A stretch of DNA of 64,000 nucleotides, taken from the NCBI GenBank assembly GCA_963717195.1, contig CAVQVR010000021.1:682001-746000 (forward strand), read 5' to 3'. This DNA is from JACDAE01 sp963717195 (GTDB taxonomy: Bacteria; Chloroflexota; Ktedonobacteria; Ktedonobacterales; Ktedonobacteraceae). The stretch's first letter is position 1. Each line of letters starts with the position of its first letter. The notes under the pieces were generated by a model. It did not search any database. It worked only from the letters and a program-made list of their open reading frames with translations, and had not been told where the DNA came from. Below are positions 34,970 to 46,200 of this stretch, one piece after another. Both the position numbers and the translations under genes were made by a program.

Positions 34970-37405
34970 TTACAGTTTCTCTAAGCGGGCAAAATCCATG
35001 CTCAAACGCTTCTTTCCATGCTTGCCCTGGAACTGTACTTCAACGAACTCGGTCTCACCTTCCATTTCACTTTTGAGAATCAGCCCCTCACCAAATGTGT
35101 TGTGTCGTACGTGATCTCCGGGTTTATATTGTTGTCCTTTAGCTTTCAGCGACTCCGCTTTCTGTGGTTTTGGTGCAGGAGAAATCTTTGGTGGAACAGT
35201 AGGTGATGAATAAGCACCGGGACGTGGCGTCCATTGAGGAGGTGTGCTGCTTTTGCGCGGGGTGCCGCTTCCGTAGACGTGTCCCGTATCGTGTGCTCCA
35301 TAGGGATCCTGGTTATAGTCGTCCTCGCTCCAGTCCAGAATGCGATCTGTCTGACTGCGTGCTTTGCCGGTCGTCTGATGGGAGCTGCTACCACTACTCC
35401 CTGCAAGGGGGCTGGAAATGAGCATGGGCGGAATATCGTCTAGAAAGCGCGATGGTTCTGTGTATTGCGTCTCCCCAAAGATAGAACGGCGACGTGCGCG
35501 TATCAGATAGAGACGACGCATGGCCCGTGTAAAGCCGACGTAGGCCAACCGACGCTCCTCTTCCAACTGTTCCGGTTTGCTCACTGAACGCGAATGTGGT
35601 AGTGACCCCTCATCCATGCCGACGATAAATACCACGGGGAACTCCAGTCCTTTAGCTGCATGCAGCGTGATCAGCGTGACTGCATCGATCTGTTCATCAC
35701 GGACCAGCTTACCATCCTCGCTCGTCTGTGTTGTATCCGCGCCACCAACAAGAGCAACATTTTCTAGAAACAGTTCCAGAGCGATAGTCGTCTCGATCTC
35801 GGAGTAATCTTCGGCCACGCGTCGTAGTTCGAGAACGTTGGCCCAACGATCTAACTCTTCGTCGGCGTTCGCTCGTAGTTCAGGACCATAACCGGTCCGT
35901 TCGGCAATCCTGTCCAGCAATTCAGGCAACTGTAGTTCCTCAATAGCTTCACGCAGGTCTTGCAGTAATTTGCCAAATGTCTCCAGAGCCATTCTGGCAG
36001 CTTTTCCCAGTGTGGGGTGCTCATTAATATGCTGAAGAGACTTGTAGAGAGAGAGATTTTGCTTGCTTGCCCATTGCTGCAATTCACTGGCGGTCTTGGG
36101 TCCAATTTTCCGATTGGGCACGTTGATAATACGCATTAAGCTCACATCATCGTTGGGGTTGGCTAACAGGCGCAGATAGGCCAGCATGTCCTTGATTTCT
36201 TTACGTTCATAGAACTTGCGGCTCCCAATGACTTTGTAAGGAATATTCAAGCGCATAAACTGTTCTTCCAGAGCGCGGGATTGTGCGTTCGTGCGGTACA
36301 TTACAGCTACTTCGCCTGGCCTGGCAATATCGCCTCGTGCCAGTAAACGCTGAATCTCGTGCGCGGTAAACTGCCCTTCCTGTTCCTCGTTGTAGGCTTC
36401 GTAGAAGAAGACTTTCTCGCCTGTTCCCAGGGCTGTCCAGAGCTGTTTGTCTTTGCGCTGTCGATTGCGCCTTACCACGTGTTGTGCAGCATCAAGAATA
36501 TTCTGGGTAGAGCGATAGTTCTGGTCGAGAATCACAATGTTTGTCTGCGGAAAATCCTGCTCGAAACGCAGCACGTTCTCCGCGCTGGCTCCGCGCCAGG
36601 AATAGATCATCTGATCATCATCACCCACCACGCATACGTTGCCCAGACCTTCGTGCCGATCATTGGTCCCATAGCCGAGCAAGCGTATCAGTTTATACTG
36701 TGGTAAATTACAATCCTGGAACTCGTCAACGTGCAGATATTGCCACTTGCGTTGATAGCGATACAGTAACTCGGGCTCACGCCTCCATAAACGTTCTGTC
36801 AGCATTAACAGGTCATCAAAGTCAACGGCGTTATTGTTGCGCAATAGCTTTTGATAGACTTTATAGATGCGTGCCGCCACTTCCTCGACATACTTGGCTG
36901 CCTGTTCAGCCATCTGCTCCGGACCAAGCATATCGTTCTTGGCACGCGAGATCATGGCTTGCATCGCACCAGCCCGGTACTGTTTCTCATCAATATCCAA
37001 TTCTTTGATTGCCCGCTTGATCAAGGTTGCCTGATCATCGGTGTCAAAGATGACGAACGACTTTGAGAGGCCCCAGGGTGCGAGGTAGTCGGCCTCTATG
37101 CGCAGCACACGAGCACAGATTGCATGAAAGGTACCGATGGTCATTTCTTTAGATTCGTTGACGCCCACCAGTTTCTCCAGGCGTTCGCGCATCTCCTTTG
37201 CTGCCTTATTGGTAAAGGTGACGGCCAGGATACGCCATGGGGACACATGCTCTTGCTGAACAAGATAGGCGATACGGTGCGTGATGACGCGGGTCTTGCC
37301 GCTTCCCGGTCCTGCCAGGATCAACACCGGTCCCTGTGTCGTCGTTACGGCCTTGCGCTGTGGTTCATTCAGTCCAGCCAGTAGATTTCTTTGTTCCAAT
37401 ATCAT
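34970..37405 (-). CDS. UvrD/PcrA-type DNA helicase
   Basis: An 811-residue SF1A 3'-5' helicase for repair and replication restart. Walker A AGPGSGKTR, motif Ia VTFTNKAAKEMRERL, Walker B VDEFQDCN, motif III DDDQMIYSWRGA, motif V TLHAAKGLEFPVVF and motif VI EEERRLAYVGFTRA are present. The C-terminal 120 residues form a PcrA-like tail (linker rich in Ser/Pro, then GDHVRHNTFGEGLILK, the Tudor-like RNA polymerase-binding domain). The start at 37405 matches the family; 61 upstream codons in frame are not conserved-looking. The symbol could be pcrA or uvrD. Confidence 0.93.
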   Translation of the reverse strand: MILEQRNLLAGLNEPQRKAVTTTQGPVLILAGPGSGKTRVITHRIAYLVQQEHVSPWRILAVTFTNKAAKEMRERLEKLVGVNESKEMTIGTFHAICARVLRIEADYLAPWGLSKSFVIFDTDDQATLIKRAIKELDIDEKQYRAGAMQAMISRAKNDMLGPEQMAEQAAKYVEEVAARIYKVYQKLLRNNNAVDFDDLLMLTERLWRREPELLYRYQRKWQYLHVDEFQDCNLPQYKLIRLLGYGTNDRHEGLGNVCVVGDDDQMIYSWRGASAENVLRFEQDFPQTNIVILDQNYRSTQNILDAAQHVVRRNRQRKDKQLWTALGTGEKVFFYEAYNEEQEGQFTAHEIQRLLARGDIARPGEVAVMYRTNAQSRALEEQFMRLNIPYKVIGSRKFYERKEIKDMLAYLRLLANPNDDVSLMRIINVPNRKIGPKTASELQQWASKQNLSLYKSLQHINEHPTLGKAARMALETFGKLLQDLREAIEELQLPELLDRIAERTGYGPELRANADEELDRWANVLELRRVAEDYSEIETTIALELFLENVALVGGADTTQTSEDGKLVRDEQIDAVTLITLHAAKGLEFPVVFIVGMDEGSLPHSRSVSKPEQLEEERRLAYVGFTRAMRRLYLIRARRRSIFGETQYTEPSRFLDDIPPMLISSPLAGSSGSSSHQTTGKARSQTDRILDWSEDDYNQDPYGAHDTGHVYGSGTPRKSSTPPQWTPRPGAYSSPTVPPKISPAPKPQKAESLKAKGQQYKPGDHVRHNTFGEGLILKSEMEGETEFVEVQFQGKHGKKRLSMDFARLEKL

Positions 37406-37643
37406 CACGCTCCATAAAAAATAAGTGATTAGCGAATTGCGAATACCCGTATATAGACCCCGACAACAGATGAAATCCACGATATTGTACCACACCTGAA
37501 CTGCCCGAGAAGAAGAATAGTCGAAATTGCATAGGAGTCCTCGCAATAATTTGACGTGACGCATTGTAATAAAATTAATATCTCCCATTTCTTATGTGTG
37601 TGCTACAATCAAACAGAAACACAAACAGAAAGAGGATCCCCTG

Positions 37644-38393
37644 GTGATTGGCACGTTGATCAATTTTAGTCTGGTGATAGTTGGAGGGCTGCTTGGTCTG
37701 GCGATTGGCTCACGTTTACCCGACCGCATCAAAGTCATTGTCATCTCTGCCATTGGTTTAATGACACTTATAATAGGTATTTCCTCAGCTATCAAGACGG
37801 AAAATCCGCTTATTCCACTCCTCTCCCTTGTTATAGGCGCGGTGATTGGTGAGCTTATCGACATTGATAAGGGCATCAATAAGCTCGGTGACTGGCTCAA
37901 GAAACGCTTCACCCGGCCTGAGAGCCAGCAAAATTTTACTGCCGCGTTTGTTATCGCCAGTCTGCAGTTCTGCGTTGGTCCTCTAACGATTCTTGGCGCA
38001 ATCAACGATGGGCTTTCTGGCAATTTTAGTCTTCTCGCGATCAAAGCAGTGCTGGATGGCTTTTCCGCCATTGTTTTTGCCAGTAGCTTCGGCGTCGGCG
38101 TCTTATTTGCGGGCGTGACCATTCTAGTCGTGCAAGGTGGTATTTCACTACTGGCTGGTCTGATCAAGCCACTTCTCATCTCTTTCCCTGATGCCAGTAT
38201 GGCGGCGCAACCACGGGTCATTGAGCTATCTGCCGTTGGCGGTGTGATACTTATCGGCCTGGCCTTTAATATTCTGGAATTGAAACGTATCAAAGTTGCA
38301 AACCTCCTTCCCGCTTTGATTATCGCGCCCCTCATTGTTGCGCTACTGAACGTTCTACACATTCCGCTGGATTTTGGATTAAGTGCCCACTAA
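37644..38393 (+). CDS. DUF554 family membrane protein
   Basis: A 249-residue protein with about seven transmembrane segments, starting VIGTLINFSLVIVGGLLGL. The blocks AIGLMTLIIGISSAI, LVIGAVIGELIDID and FVIASLQFCVGPLTILGAINDG are typical of DUF554 (YdfK-like), a family of unknown transport function. The GTG at 37644 is chosen because AAAGAGGATCCCCT precedes it; an in-frame start at 37596 would overlap a TACAAT promoter-like box. It is divergent from uvrD. Confidence 0.85.
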   Translation: MIGTLINFSLVIVGGLLGLAIGSRLPDRIKVIVISAIGLMTLIIGISSAIKTENPLIPLLSLVIGAVIGELIDIDKGINKLGDWLKKRFTRPESQQNFTAAFVIASLQFCVGPLTILGAINDGLSGNFSLLAIKAVLDGFSAIVFASSFGVGVLFAGVTILVVQGGISLLAGLIKPLLISFPDASMAAQPRVIELSAVGGVILIGLAFNILELKRIKVANLLPALIIAPLIVALLNVLHIPLDFGLSAH

Positions 38394-38826
38394 TCATAAA
38401 AAAGCTGACATACTGTCCTTGAAAAGATGTGCCATGAGCAACGCATCCAGGATGACCAAAACGACCTTGACCCCTGCTGAGCAGACCCCGGAAGATCTAC
38501 TGAACGAAGGAAAGAGCTATGCTCAAAAAATGTGGAATGTGGAAAGGGAGACGTACGCTCCATGACACATAAGAAGTATATGATCTTTTTATTGCTTTAA
38601 CATTAATATTCAGTGTAAATCAGGTTGAGAAATATAATAAATTGCGTTAATTGCTCAACCGATGTTATATCGATGTTTTTGTTTCTATAATGCTATACAT
38701 CAACTTGAAGCTTTACTTCCCTCTTCTCGAGAATGTACGGAAATGTTTGTGTCAACTTCATTATAGGATGATGTGATACCATTACGGTGAATGATGTATC
38801 TCTATTTTCTCACAAAGGAGTTTACC
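38394..38826. other. Intergenic stretch with one doubtful small frame
   Basis: A 43-codon frame (38434-38565) starting MSNASRMTKTTLTPAEQ follows DUF554 by 40 bases. Its AAAAGATGTGCC leader is a poor ribosome-binding site and I give it low weight. From 38566 to 38813 the DNA is AT-rich without a visible gene and probably holds the promoter of the PHP gene. Confidence 0.35.
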
Positions 38827-39714
38827 TTGACGAGCTTGACGACGAATTTGGTGCTAGAACCATCTTCATCCATTGATTTGCATATGCATACGAATTACAG
38901 CGATGGGCGTTGGCCTGCTCAGCAACTTGTTGATTATCTGGTGGCTGAGCACTTCGACCTAGTGGCTGTGACTGATCACGACCGTGTTGATAAGGTGGCC
39001 GAGATTCAGACTCTGGCGGCTGAGAAACATCTGCCTGTCCTGGCTGGTGTTGAGATGAGCACGCAGTGGAATGGCAAAATGGCTCATCTGCTCTGCTACG
39101 GTTTTGATCCGGCTCAGAACTATCTTCAATCAGTAACAACGAAGGTAGTACAGCTTCAGTTGGAGAATACATATGCTGTAAACGATGAATTGAAGCGTCA
39201 GGGGTATGCTTTTCCGCGTCAGGAGGAGGTGTTGGCCGGAAACAATGGTAAGTTACGTTTACCCTTCGACAATATTCGTCTGCTACTTGATCATGGATAC
39301 ACTACCAATAATCGCGCTGGCTTACAGATGATTGAGAAGGCTGGTTTCCGCTCAATTCTGGCCGATATGGCAGAAACCGTGGATGCTGCGCATCGCAGTG
39401 GAGCTTTCTGTCTTATCGCGCATCCAGGGCGGCGTGAGAGTGGCTTTACATTTTACGATACCGAATTGTTGGACCAGTTGCGTGCCACTATTCCTATTGA
39501 TGGCATTGAGATCTATCATCCCTACCATACACCTGACGTGATCGAGACCTATCTGGAGTATGTTCGTAAGCATGATCTGCTGTTGAGTACTGGCTCTGAC
39601 TCGCACAGTATTCCCGGACGCATGCCCAGGAAACACCGTGCGGAGATCAGTAAAAAGCTACTCGAACGCCTGGGAATTACGCTTACTTCGCCAGATACCA
39701 GTCAGTCGTCGTAA
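38827..39714 (+). CDS. PHP-domain metal-dependent phosphoesterase
   Basis: A 295-residue PHP protein. The metal ligands appear in order: DLHMHTNYSDG (HxH), VTDHDRV, AGVEMST, the later Glu/His region HRSGAFCLIAHPGR and GSDSHS near the C terminus. It should hydrolyse phosphoesters, as in nucleoside 3',5'-bisphosphate or oligonucleotide phosphatases of the YciV/RNase AM type. The TTG at 38827 is preferred because AAAGGAGTTTACC is correctly spaced before it; an ATG at 38791 has no such site. Its end overlaps the convergent PBP gene by 32 bases. Confidence 0.88.
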   Translation: MTSLTTNLVLEPSSSIDLHMHTNYSDGRWPAQQLVDYLVAEHFDLVAVTDHDRVDKVAEIQTLAAEKHLPVLAGVEMSTQWNGKMAHLLCYGFDPAQNYLQSVTTKVVQLQLENTYAVNDELKRQGYAFPRQEEVLAGNNGKLRLPFDNIRLLLDHGYTTNNRAGLQMIEKAGFRSILADMAETVDAAHRSGAFCLIAHPGRRESGFTFYDTELLDQLRATIPIDGIEIYHPYHTPDVIETYLEYVRKHDLLLSTGSDSHSIPGRMPRKHRAEISKKLLERLGITLTSPDTSQSS

Positions 39715-42004
39715 TTCCTGGATAGGAAATCGTCTTTTTGACTACCCCCGATGGGGTAGTAAAGCCGGTAACGGGGCGTCCCTGCTCCGCCATGAGCATA
39801 CTATCATGCCAGATAGGTGCAGCTCCATCAACACCTGTTATATTTATCATTGCTGAGTTATCATTATTACCAGCCCAGACACCGACTGTGTAGTCGGGTG
39901 TATAACCTACCGTCCAGTTGTCGCGGAAGTCGTTGGATGTTCCCGTTTTCACGGCAGCTGGTCGGATCATTCCAGGATCTCCTGCATAACATTGCGTCTG
40001 CGTCTGTTCGTACAGGTAGAGGGCGCTACACTTGCCAAACTCGAACGTACGGGAGTTGTTGTCGCTTAAGACATTGGTTATCATAAATGCCACCTGCTTG
40101 CTAATAACCTGTGTTCCTTGCGTCTGGAAGTGATAGATCACATGTCCCTGTGTATCCATGACAGTATCAATGGAATGAGGCGTGATACGTACGCCGCCGT
40201 TTGCAAAAACTGAGTATGCAGAGGTCATATCAAGCAGGTGTACGCTAAGCGAACCCAGTACCATCGTATAGTTTGGTATACCTTCATAGTTGTTGCCAAT
40301 GCCCATCACCTGTGCCGTGTGTAATGCCGGGTCTATTCCAGTCTGCATCAATAACTTCACGGCAGGAACATTGAACGAGTTCTGTAATGCATAACGGTAG
40401 CTGATCAGGCCGTGGTAGGTTCGATCATAGTTGAGCGGCGTATAGGCTGGGAGACCACAGCACATCTGTATTGTAAGTGGCCCATCCAATACTGGCGTGC
40501 CCGGACTAATTCCCTGCTCGAAAGCTGTCGCATAGATGAATGGTTTGAAGGAGGAACCAGGTTGGCGGAAGCCTTGGGTTGCGACGTCAAATGAACCATC
40601 AATCGGATTGTTCGGGTTGATATTGCCCAGCAGCGTGCGAATGGCTCCATTATGGTTATCAATGACGACCTCAGCCGCGTTAGACATATTATGTGCCTGT
40701 GCCAGTTGCGCAATATGTTGTTGCGCGTCCTTCAGAATCTTGTTCTGGAGCGACGAATTCAGAGTCGTGGAGACGATGAGTCCAGAGCGCGAAAGGTCTG
40801 CAATTTTGACGTGCATATCCTGGGCTAACTCAGAGAGTGAATATGCTACAAAATGTTGTGCGAGCGTATTGGGTTTGATTATTCCATGGTTCAGAAAATT
40901 CGGCTGCTGCACTTCGTCGAGTGCAAGCAAGTATTCGCGATAGGTAATGTAACCCTGAGTATACATGCGCTGGAGAACATCCTGCACGCGAGCTAGAGCT
41001 GCCTGTGGATGCAGAAATGGGTCGCGGGCAATGGGTGAGCTGGGAATTCCTGCTAACATGGCTGACTGGGCAATATCAAGTTGTGAAGCCGCTGTCGCCT
41101 TAGAGGTATCTTTTAAGTTAAAGTAGGTGAATGCCGCTGCGTCAGCTCCATAAGCCTGCTCACCATAATAAATCGTGTTGAGATACATGGTAAGAATTTG
41201 CTCTTTGCTGTACCTGCGTGTGACACCTGGGGCCAGGATAATCTCCTGTAGCTTGCGCATTACGCTTGTTTGATTACCAACAATAGCATTTTTGATGAGC
41301 TGCTGAGTGATGGTGCTACCACCCTCAACGACGTGCCCATTGGTCATATCAGAGAGTGCAGCACGTACAATGCCTGTAATATCATAGCCCGCGTTGTTCC
41401 AGAAACTCTGATCCTCGGTAGCGATTTCAGCATGTATCAGGTAAGGCGAAATCTTGGATAGTGGAACTGTGGTTTGCAATCCCTGGTCTATCGCCTGGTA
41501 GAGCAAGGTGCCCCTTGAGTCATATATCTTCAAACTATCCTTCGGTAAAATATCCTCCAGGGTGGTAATTTGTTGACCATAACGCTGCTGAGTTGCGTTG
41601 GTAAGCGCGGAGAGCGTTACCAGAAATGTGGCAGCGAGAAGAAAAACGATCATCGTGCCAAAAGCCATTGGTAGCATCGACCATTGCGTGCTAATACGAT
41701 CAGCGGCGGCATAACGTCGATTGCTTTGATTTAACAGTTTGCGTTTGATATGACGTTTCGTACGCCACCCGGTCGGATAGAGACGGCGATGCGGTACTTC
41801 ATAATACACTCCACGTGCAGGCTTTTCCGGAAGATCGTTCAGCCGCTGAGCCGCTGCCGCACGACTATAGGCCGGTAATTTTGCAGTCGCTACCGGTTTC
41901 GTCTCTTGAACCGTTGCATTATTTTGTTCGGATGCGAGTGAATTTTGTATGGGTGAAGACGCCGATTGCTCTGGCGCTGATCCATTTCTTTGCCCAGTTT
42001 GCAC
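39683..42004 (-). CDS. Class A penicillin-binding protein (PBP1A type), downstream copy
   Basis: A 773-residue bifunctional peptidoglycan synthase. A cytosolic N-terminal region of about 110 residues is followed by one transmembrane helix (about 112-132). The GT51 glycosyltransferase has ATEDQSFWNNAGYD with the catalytic Glu and GGSTITQQLIKN. The transpeptidase has the SxxK Ser in PGSSFKPF, the SxN-type motif around RYALQNSFNVPAVK and KTGTSNDFRDNW. The start is a GTG after GCGGAAAGAAA. It lies 449 bases downstream of a paralogue with the same layout, on the same strand. Confidence 0.93.
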   Translation of the reverse strand: MQTGQRNGSAPEQSASSPIQNSLASEQNNATVQETKPVATAKLPAYSRAAAAQRLNDLPEKPARGVYYEVPHRRLYPTGWRTKRHIKRKLLNQSNRRYAAADRISTQWSMLPMAFGTMIVFLLAATFLVTLSALTNATQQRYGQQITTLEDILPKDSLKIYDSRGTLLYQAIDQGLQTTVPLSKISPYLIHAEIATEDQSFWNNAGYDITGIVRAALSDMTNGHVVEGGSTITQQLIKNAIVGNQTSVMRKLQEIILAPGVTRRYSKEQILTMYLNTIYYGEQAYGADAAAFTYFNLKDTSKATAASQLDIAQSAMLAGIPSSPIARDPFLHPQAALARVQDVLQRMYTQGYITYREYLLALDEVQQPNFLNHGIIKPNTLAQHFVAYSLSELAQDMHVKIADLSRSGLIVSTTLNSSLQNKILKDAQQHIAQLAQAHNMSNAAEVVIDNHNGAIRTLLGNINPNNPIDGSFDVATQGFRQPGSSFKPFIYATAFEQGISPGTPVLDGPLTIQMCCGLPAYTPLNYDRTYHGLISYRYALQNSFNVPAVKLLMQTGIDPALHTAQVMGIGNNYEGIPNYTMVLGSLSVHLLDMTSAYSVFANGGVRITPHSIDTVMDTQGHVIYHFQTQGTQVISKQVAFMITNVLSDNNSRTFEFGKCSALYLYEQTQTQCYAGDPGMIRPAAVKTGTSNDFRDNWTVGYTPDYTVGVWAGNNDNSAMINITGVDGAAPIWHDSMLMAEQGRPVTGFTTPSGVVKKTISYPGITTTDWYLAK

Positions 42005-42453
42005 TTTCTTTCCGCTTTCTAAAAAAATGATCCAGGAAGATAGAAGATAAATATATTCAAAGCTCTTACCTTCTCACTTTTCCCCTCCCTAAATACAGAT
42101 TTTTTATCTAATCGATAAGAATATTTATGTCAAATTGAGTATATAGTATCGGGTAAAAAATCATCAATAGTGAAAATGACATATTTTTACTACAAAGCAA
42201 TATATTTTTGGCCAGAAGCCTATAACACGGTATATCTTCTGCTCTTAATTTGTGCAAATACCAGAGCATAAAATTGCTTATCATGGAGTACACCCATATA
42301 TAGAAACGCAGATAATTGGAGAAGGGTAACGAGATCGGGGAGACGTACTTCCTGGTACTATTCTTTGCTTGTTGCACTATTATAAAACGGTGCTATATTA
42401 ATAATAATATAGTTATACTGTTGCAAAGACTACTACTCAATCAAGGTTTCGGC
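42005..42453. other. AT-rich gap between the two PBP genes
   Basis: No supported gene. One open frame on the - strand (42108-42377) has no ribosome-binding site and a random-looking hydrophobic composition. The region is clearly lower in G+C than its neighbours. Confidence 0.4.
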
Positions 42454-45121
42454 CTACCACCAACCTGGATCAGGTGATGACGTTCCCGGGGACGGCGGTG
42501 TAAAAGCAAACGTGAAATCATTTGGACAATAGGGTGCTACCGCTGGTACTTTTGCCTGTGGGTTTGCGGCTGGTGTTGGAGAGGCTATGTGTGTTGACAC
42601 AGGCGCTGGTGTTGCGGTAGGAAGAGCAAATGTTGGTACGGTGCCTGGAAGATACAGGTCCGTAGTTTTGACGCCGTCAGGATAGGTGACCGTTGCTGTT
42701 ACCAGTCCACCGGGGTCTGTGAAGTCTTTGATTGGGCGTCCTGCCTCAGCTTGTAGCATAGAGTCATGCCAGATAGGGGCAGCACCCTGGACGCCTGTCA
42801 CATCGATCATTGGAGTGTTATTGTCGTTACCAGCCCAGACACCCATGACATAATCAGTTGTATAGCCAACAGTCCAGTTGTCGCGGAAGTCATTGGTTGT
42901 GCCCGTTTTTACAGCTGCTGGTCGTATGCTTCCTCGATTGCCGTCCCAGCAATCTGCCTGGGAGTTGGAGTAGAGTTGAAGCACATTGCAATCATAGAAA
43001 CTCGGGCAGGCGCGATGTATTATCGCTCAGTACATTGGTCATCATATAGGCCAGTTGTGGACTGATCTTTCGCTCGCCATGATTCGTTGGATGCCCATAT
43101 GTTTGATGGGTACTGGCCATGACGACCTCATCAATCGCGTAATAGGGAACATGTACTCCGCCGTCGGCGAAGGTTCCATAAGCCGAGGTCTCGTCAAGCA
43201 GGTGCACACCCAATCCGCCGAGTACCAGCGAATAGCCTGGGGTTCCATTGTAGCTTGTTATACCCATGTTATCAGCCATCTCCATTGCCTGCTCAATGCC
43301 GACGTGTTCCAATGTTCTTACAGCTGGAACGTTCAGTGAGTTTTGTAATGCGCAGCGGATTGTCATATGACCGTGGTAACTAAGATCATAGTTTGTGGGT
43401 GTGAATGTCGATGGTGATGAACCTGGCGTAGAGATTGTAGTTGGCTCGTCGGAGATGGCCTGCCCGGGTGACGTCCCTTGTTCAAATGCTGTTACGTAGA
43501 CAAAGGGCTTGAACGAAGACCCAGGCTGACGATAGCCTTGAGTCGCTACATCATACTGGCCATCAATACTCTTATCATTGTAATCAATACTGCCGAGCAG
43601 CGACCGTATCGCACCAGTGTGGTAGTCGATGAGTACTTCTGCGGCATTGTTCAGATTATGGGCGCTACGCAACTCAGCAATATGACTTTGTGCAATCTTC
43701 TGAATCTTATCTTGTAGTGCAATATCCAGTGTTGTGTGGACAATCATATCCGAGCGCGATAACTGCTGACGCGTCATATGGAAGGTCTGCTCTAATTGTG
43801 AGTAGACGAACTCTGCAAAATGGGGTGCTCGATTAATGAGCGTCGCTGGCCTTTTGAAAAAGTGAGGTTGTTGGGCTTCTTCGATTGCATTGATATAGTC
43901 AGTTCTATCGATATATCCGTTCCTCTGCATAAGGCTCAGCACGGTCTCAAAGCGATTGAGAGCTGCCTGAGAATGGTCTAACGGATCAAAAGCATCTGGT
44001 GAAGCGGGAATGCCTGCCAGCATAGCTGCCTGGGCAATGTCGAGTTGCTTAGATGCTGGTTTGCCGGGCTGATCTACTAATCCAAAATAGACGCTCGCAG
44101 CAGCGTCAATCCCATAAGCCTGCTCACCATAATAGATGCTGTTTAAGTACATTTCCATAATGTCAGTCTTGCTATAAAGATTATTGAGTTCAGGTACGAG
44201 TACGATCTCTTGTAGCTTACGAGCGACCGTGTTTTCATTTCCTACAACCAGGTTTTTGATAAGTTGTTGCGTGATTGTGCTTCCACCCGCTACCACATGC
44301 CCGCTGCGCAGATCATCTATGGCGGCTTGAATAATACGCGTGAGATCTATTCCCTGATTACTCCAGAAACTCTTATCTTCAGTTGCAACGGTAGCATTAA
44401 CCAGATTTTTTGAGATATCTTGATAGGTGACGGCTGTATGTATGCCTTCATCTATCAATTGAGCGATCAGTACGCCTTTACTATCATACATTTTCAAATT
44501 ATCTTTTGGCATCAGGTCATGTAACGTCAGAACCGCGCCTGTATATTGTTGCTGCGTTTGACTATAAAATCGATAAGCTGCAAATGCGCCTGCGCCAGTC
44601 AGAGAGAGTAAGATTGCTAGAAATGCAAATGAGATGCTGCTGATAGTGATCCAGAAGTGTTTCACCTCTTGATGTTTCTGTTTACGTGCCAGGCGAAGGT
44701 GTTTGCGTGAGAGGTGACGTAAGATTATCTTCCTATGTCGGCGATGGCGGCGAGATTGAACTGTTGCGACCGTCGGGGATTGTACAAGCTCGAGTGCCGT
44801 TATCGTAGCCTTTTGTATCCCTTCATTTGTGCGGAAAACTGGTAATGAAGGAGCTATATTTTCTTCATATGGCGGTGCCTTCACTGCGTTTTGCAAAATG
44901 CGTTCCTGTCTCGTGCGTTTCCGTTCCAGATAACGTAGCGCTCTTTCTTGCCGGTCCGTAATGATATTTCCTGGTCGTGGCCGTGGCGCAGGCAGAAGCA
45001 AGTTGCGAGCTTCCGTATGACGGCTGAAGTCGTTCTGTATATTCTCAGGAGCTATATTTTTTTCATCCTCTGGCTCGTGCTGGTCTGTTGACATATCTGC
45101 ATTCCCGTCTTCTGTTGGCAT
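42454..45121 (-). CDS. Class A penicillin-binding protein (PBP1A type), upstream copy, frameshifted
   Basis: The same architecture as the downstream copy: charged cytosolic N terminus, transmembrane helix, GT51 domain (ATEDKSFWSNQGID, GGSTITQQLIKNLV), then transpeptidase with PGSSFKPF and KTGTTNDFRDNW. The frame breaks between ...SRLPEF and YDCNVLQLYSNSQ: one extra base near 42997 puts a TGA right after the break. Removing it aligns the two copies without gaps over the next 26 residues. The corrected length is about 885 residues, longer than the paralogue because of a Pro-rich C-terminal tail. The KTG motif is lost if the shift is real, leaving a glycosyltransferase with a truncated transpeptidase. 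Confidence 0.88.
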
Positions 45122-45324
45122 CTGGTTTGCTGCAAAGATATATATGTATAAATATACGACGTGTAAAAGGGATAGTTATCGCGAATTTAGATGTGTCTGT
45201 TTAACCTTTCTTATTGGATGTGGATGGACTCAGACGGACAGGAGTGAAGTTGTACATCTTTGTTCTTACTCTCGTTAAGACGTTGTACAGGAAGAATTAT
45301 TGCAAGGCGCGAGAATGTACCAGC

Positions 45325-45957
45325 CTAGTGCTGAGCAGCTTCAATGAGCGCAGGCAGAATCTCGTTGGTGAGAGCCTGTATCAGATACAGGCTTTCGCCC
45401 CAGGGAATATCCTGTTCGCGCCCGCCGCGTACTTCCACGAGTTGGAGCACGCTTTCGTCGATAAGTGTGCGAAAATAGAGAAAGGCGCGTACGGCATCAG
45501 CGACCGGGACGCCCGATTTGCGCGTAATCGAGCCATATTCGGTGCCAAGTTGGATTGCCTCGTGCTGCAATTCTTCCTTGTTTGCGTTATCATTGACGGT
45601 CCGTAGCAAGAGGTCGAGCAGGCGTCGTCCGAGCTGACGATATGCCATACGTGCATCTTCATCGAAGTGCTGATACCAGGGCAATGTGTCCAGTGTGCCG
45701 TCAGTAAAGGCAAAGCGGACGCGCCCCAATACGCTCTGGACGAGGAGTTGGGCGGCTGGATTTGGTTTCGGCTCTGCTTCCTGGCGCAGGCGTGCTTCAA
45801 TATCTGAGCGACGGAAGCGGCGATGTCCTCCACTTGTACGGCGTGAGGGTAGTTCGTTGCGATCAGCCCATAGCCGTACAGTTGCCGGATGCATACCCAG
45901 CATATCGGCTGCTTCACGCAAACTAAGCCATTCTTCTCCTGCTTGTGATGATAACAT
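45325..45957 (-). CDS. MerR/excisionase-type HTH regulator with RsbR-like sensor region
   Basis: A 210-residue protein. Residues 9-62 are a MerR-like helix-turn-helix of the excisionase type (LSLREAADMLGMHPATVRLWADR, SGGHRRF). The C-terminal 130 residues are helical (LGTEYGSITRKSGV, ADAVRAFLYFRTLIDESVL) and recall the N-terminal helical domain of RsbR-type stressosome proteins. The ATG at 45957 is chosen because TCGGGGGTAGTT precedes it. The gene is divergent from the histidine kinase gene 243 bases away, so it might sense and regulate that region. Confidence 0.8.
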   Translation of the reverse strand: MLSSQAGEEWLSLREAADMLGMHPATVRLWADRNELPSRRTSGGHRRFRRSDIEARLRQEAEPKPNPAAQLLVQSVLGRVRFAFTDGTLDTLPWYQHFDEDARMAYRQLGRRLLDLLLRTVNDNANKEELQHEAIQLGTEYGSITRKSGVPVADAVRAFLYFRTLIDESVLQLVEVRGGREQDIPWGESLYLIQALTNEILPALIEAAQH

Positions 45958-46200
45958 AACTACCCCCGAATATGCCGCCTTTATCAAGAATAAACGTGCA
46001 GGATGATTGTATGTAATTCTCTACTTGCCGTCAAGTGGGGTATGCTTCATTGTGATGATTTTTGTGATGATTTTTTGAATGTCAGAGACGGTTCAAGGGA
46101 TGTAGAAACATGGTTTCCCTTAACCATTTCTTTCTTGTGTAGAAGTGCTATACTTTTAAATGTTATAATAGTATGCTATGAAATGCTGATTAAGAAAAAT

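Noticed and set aside
42108..42377. 89-codon frame between the two PBP genes
   Set aside because: AT-rich, random-looking sequence without a ribosome-binding site.
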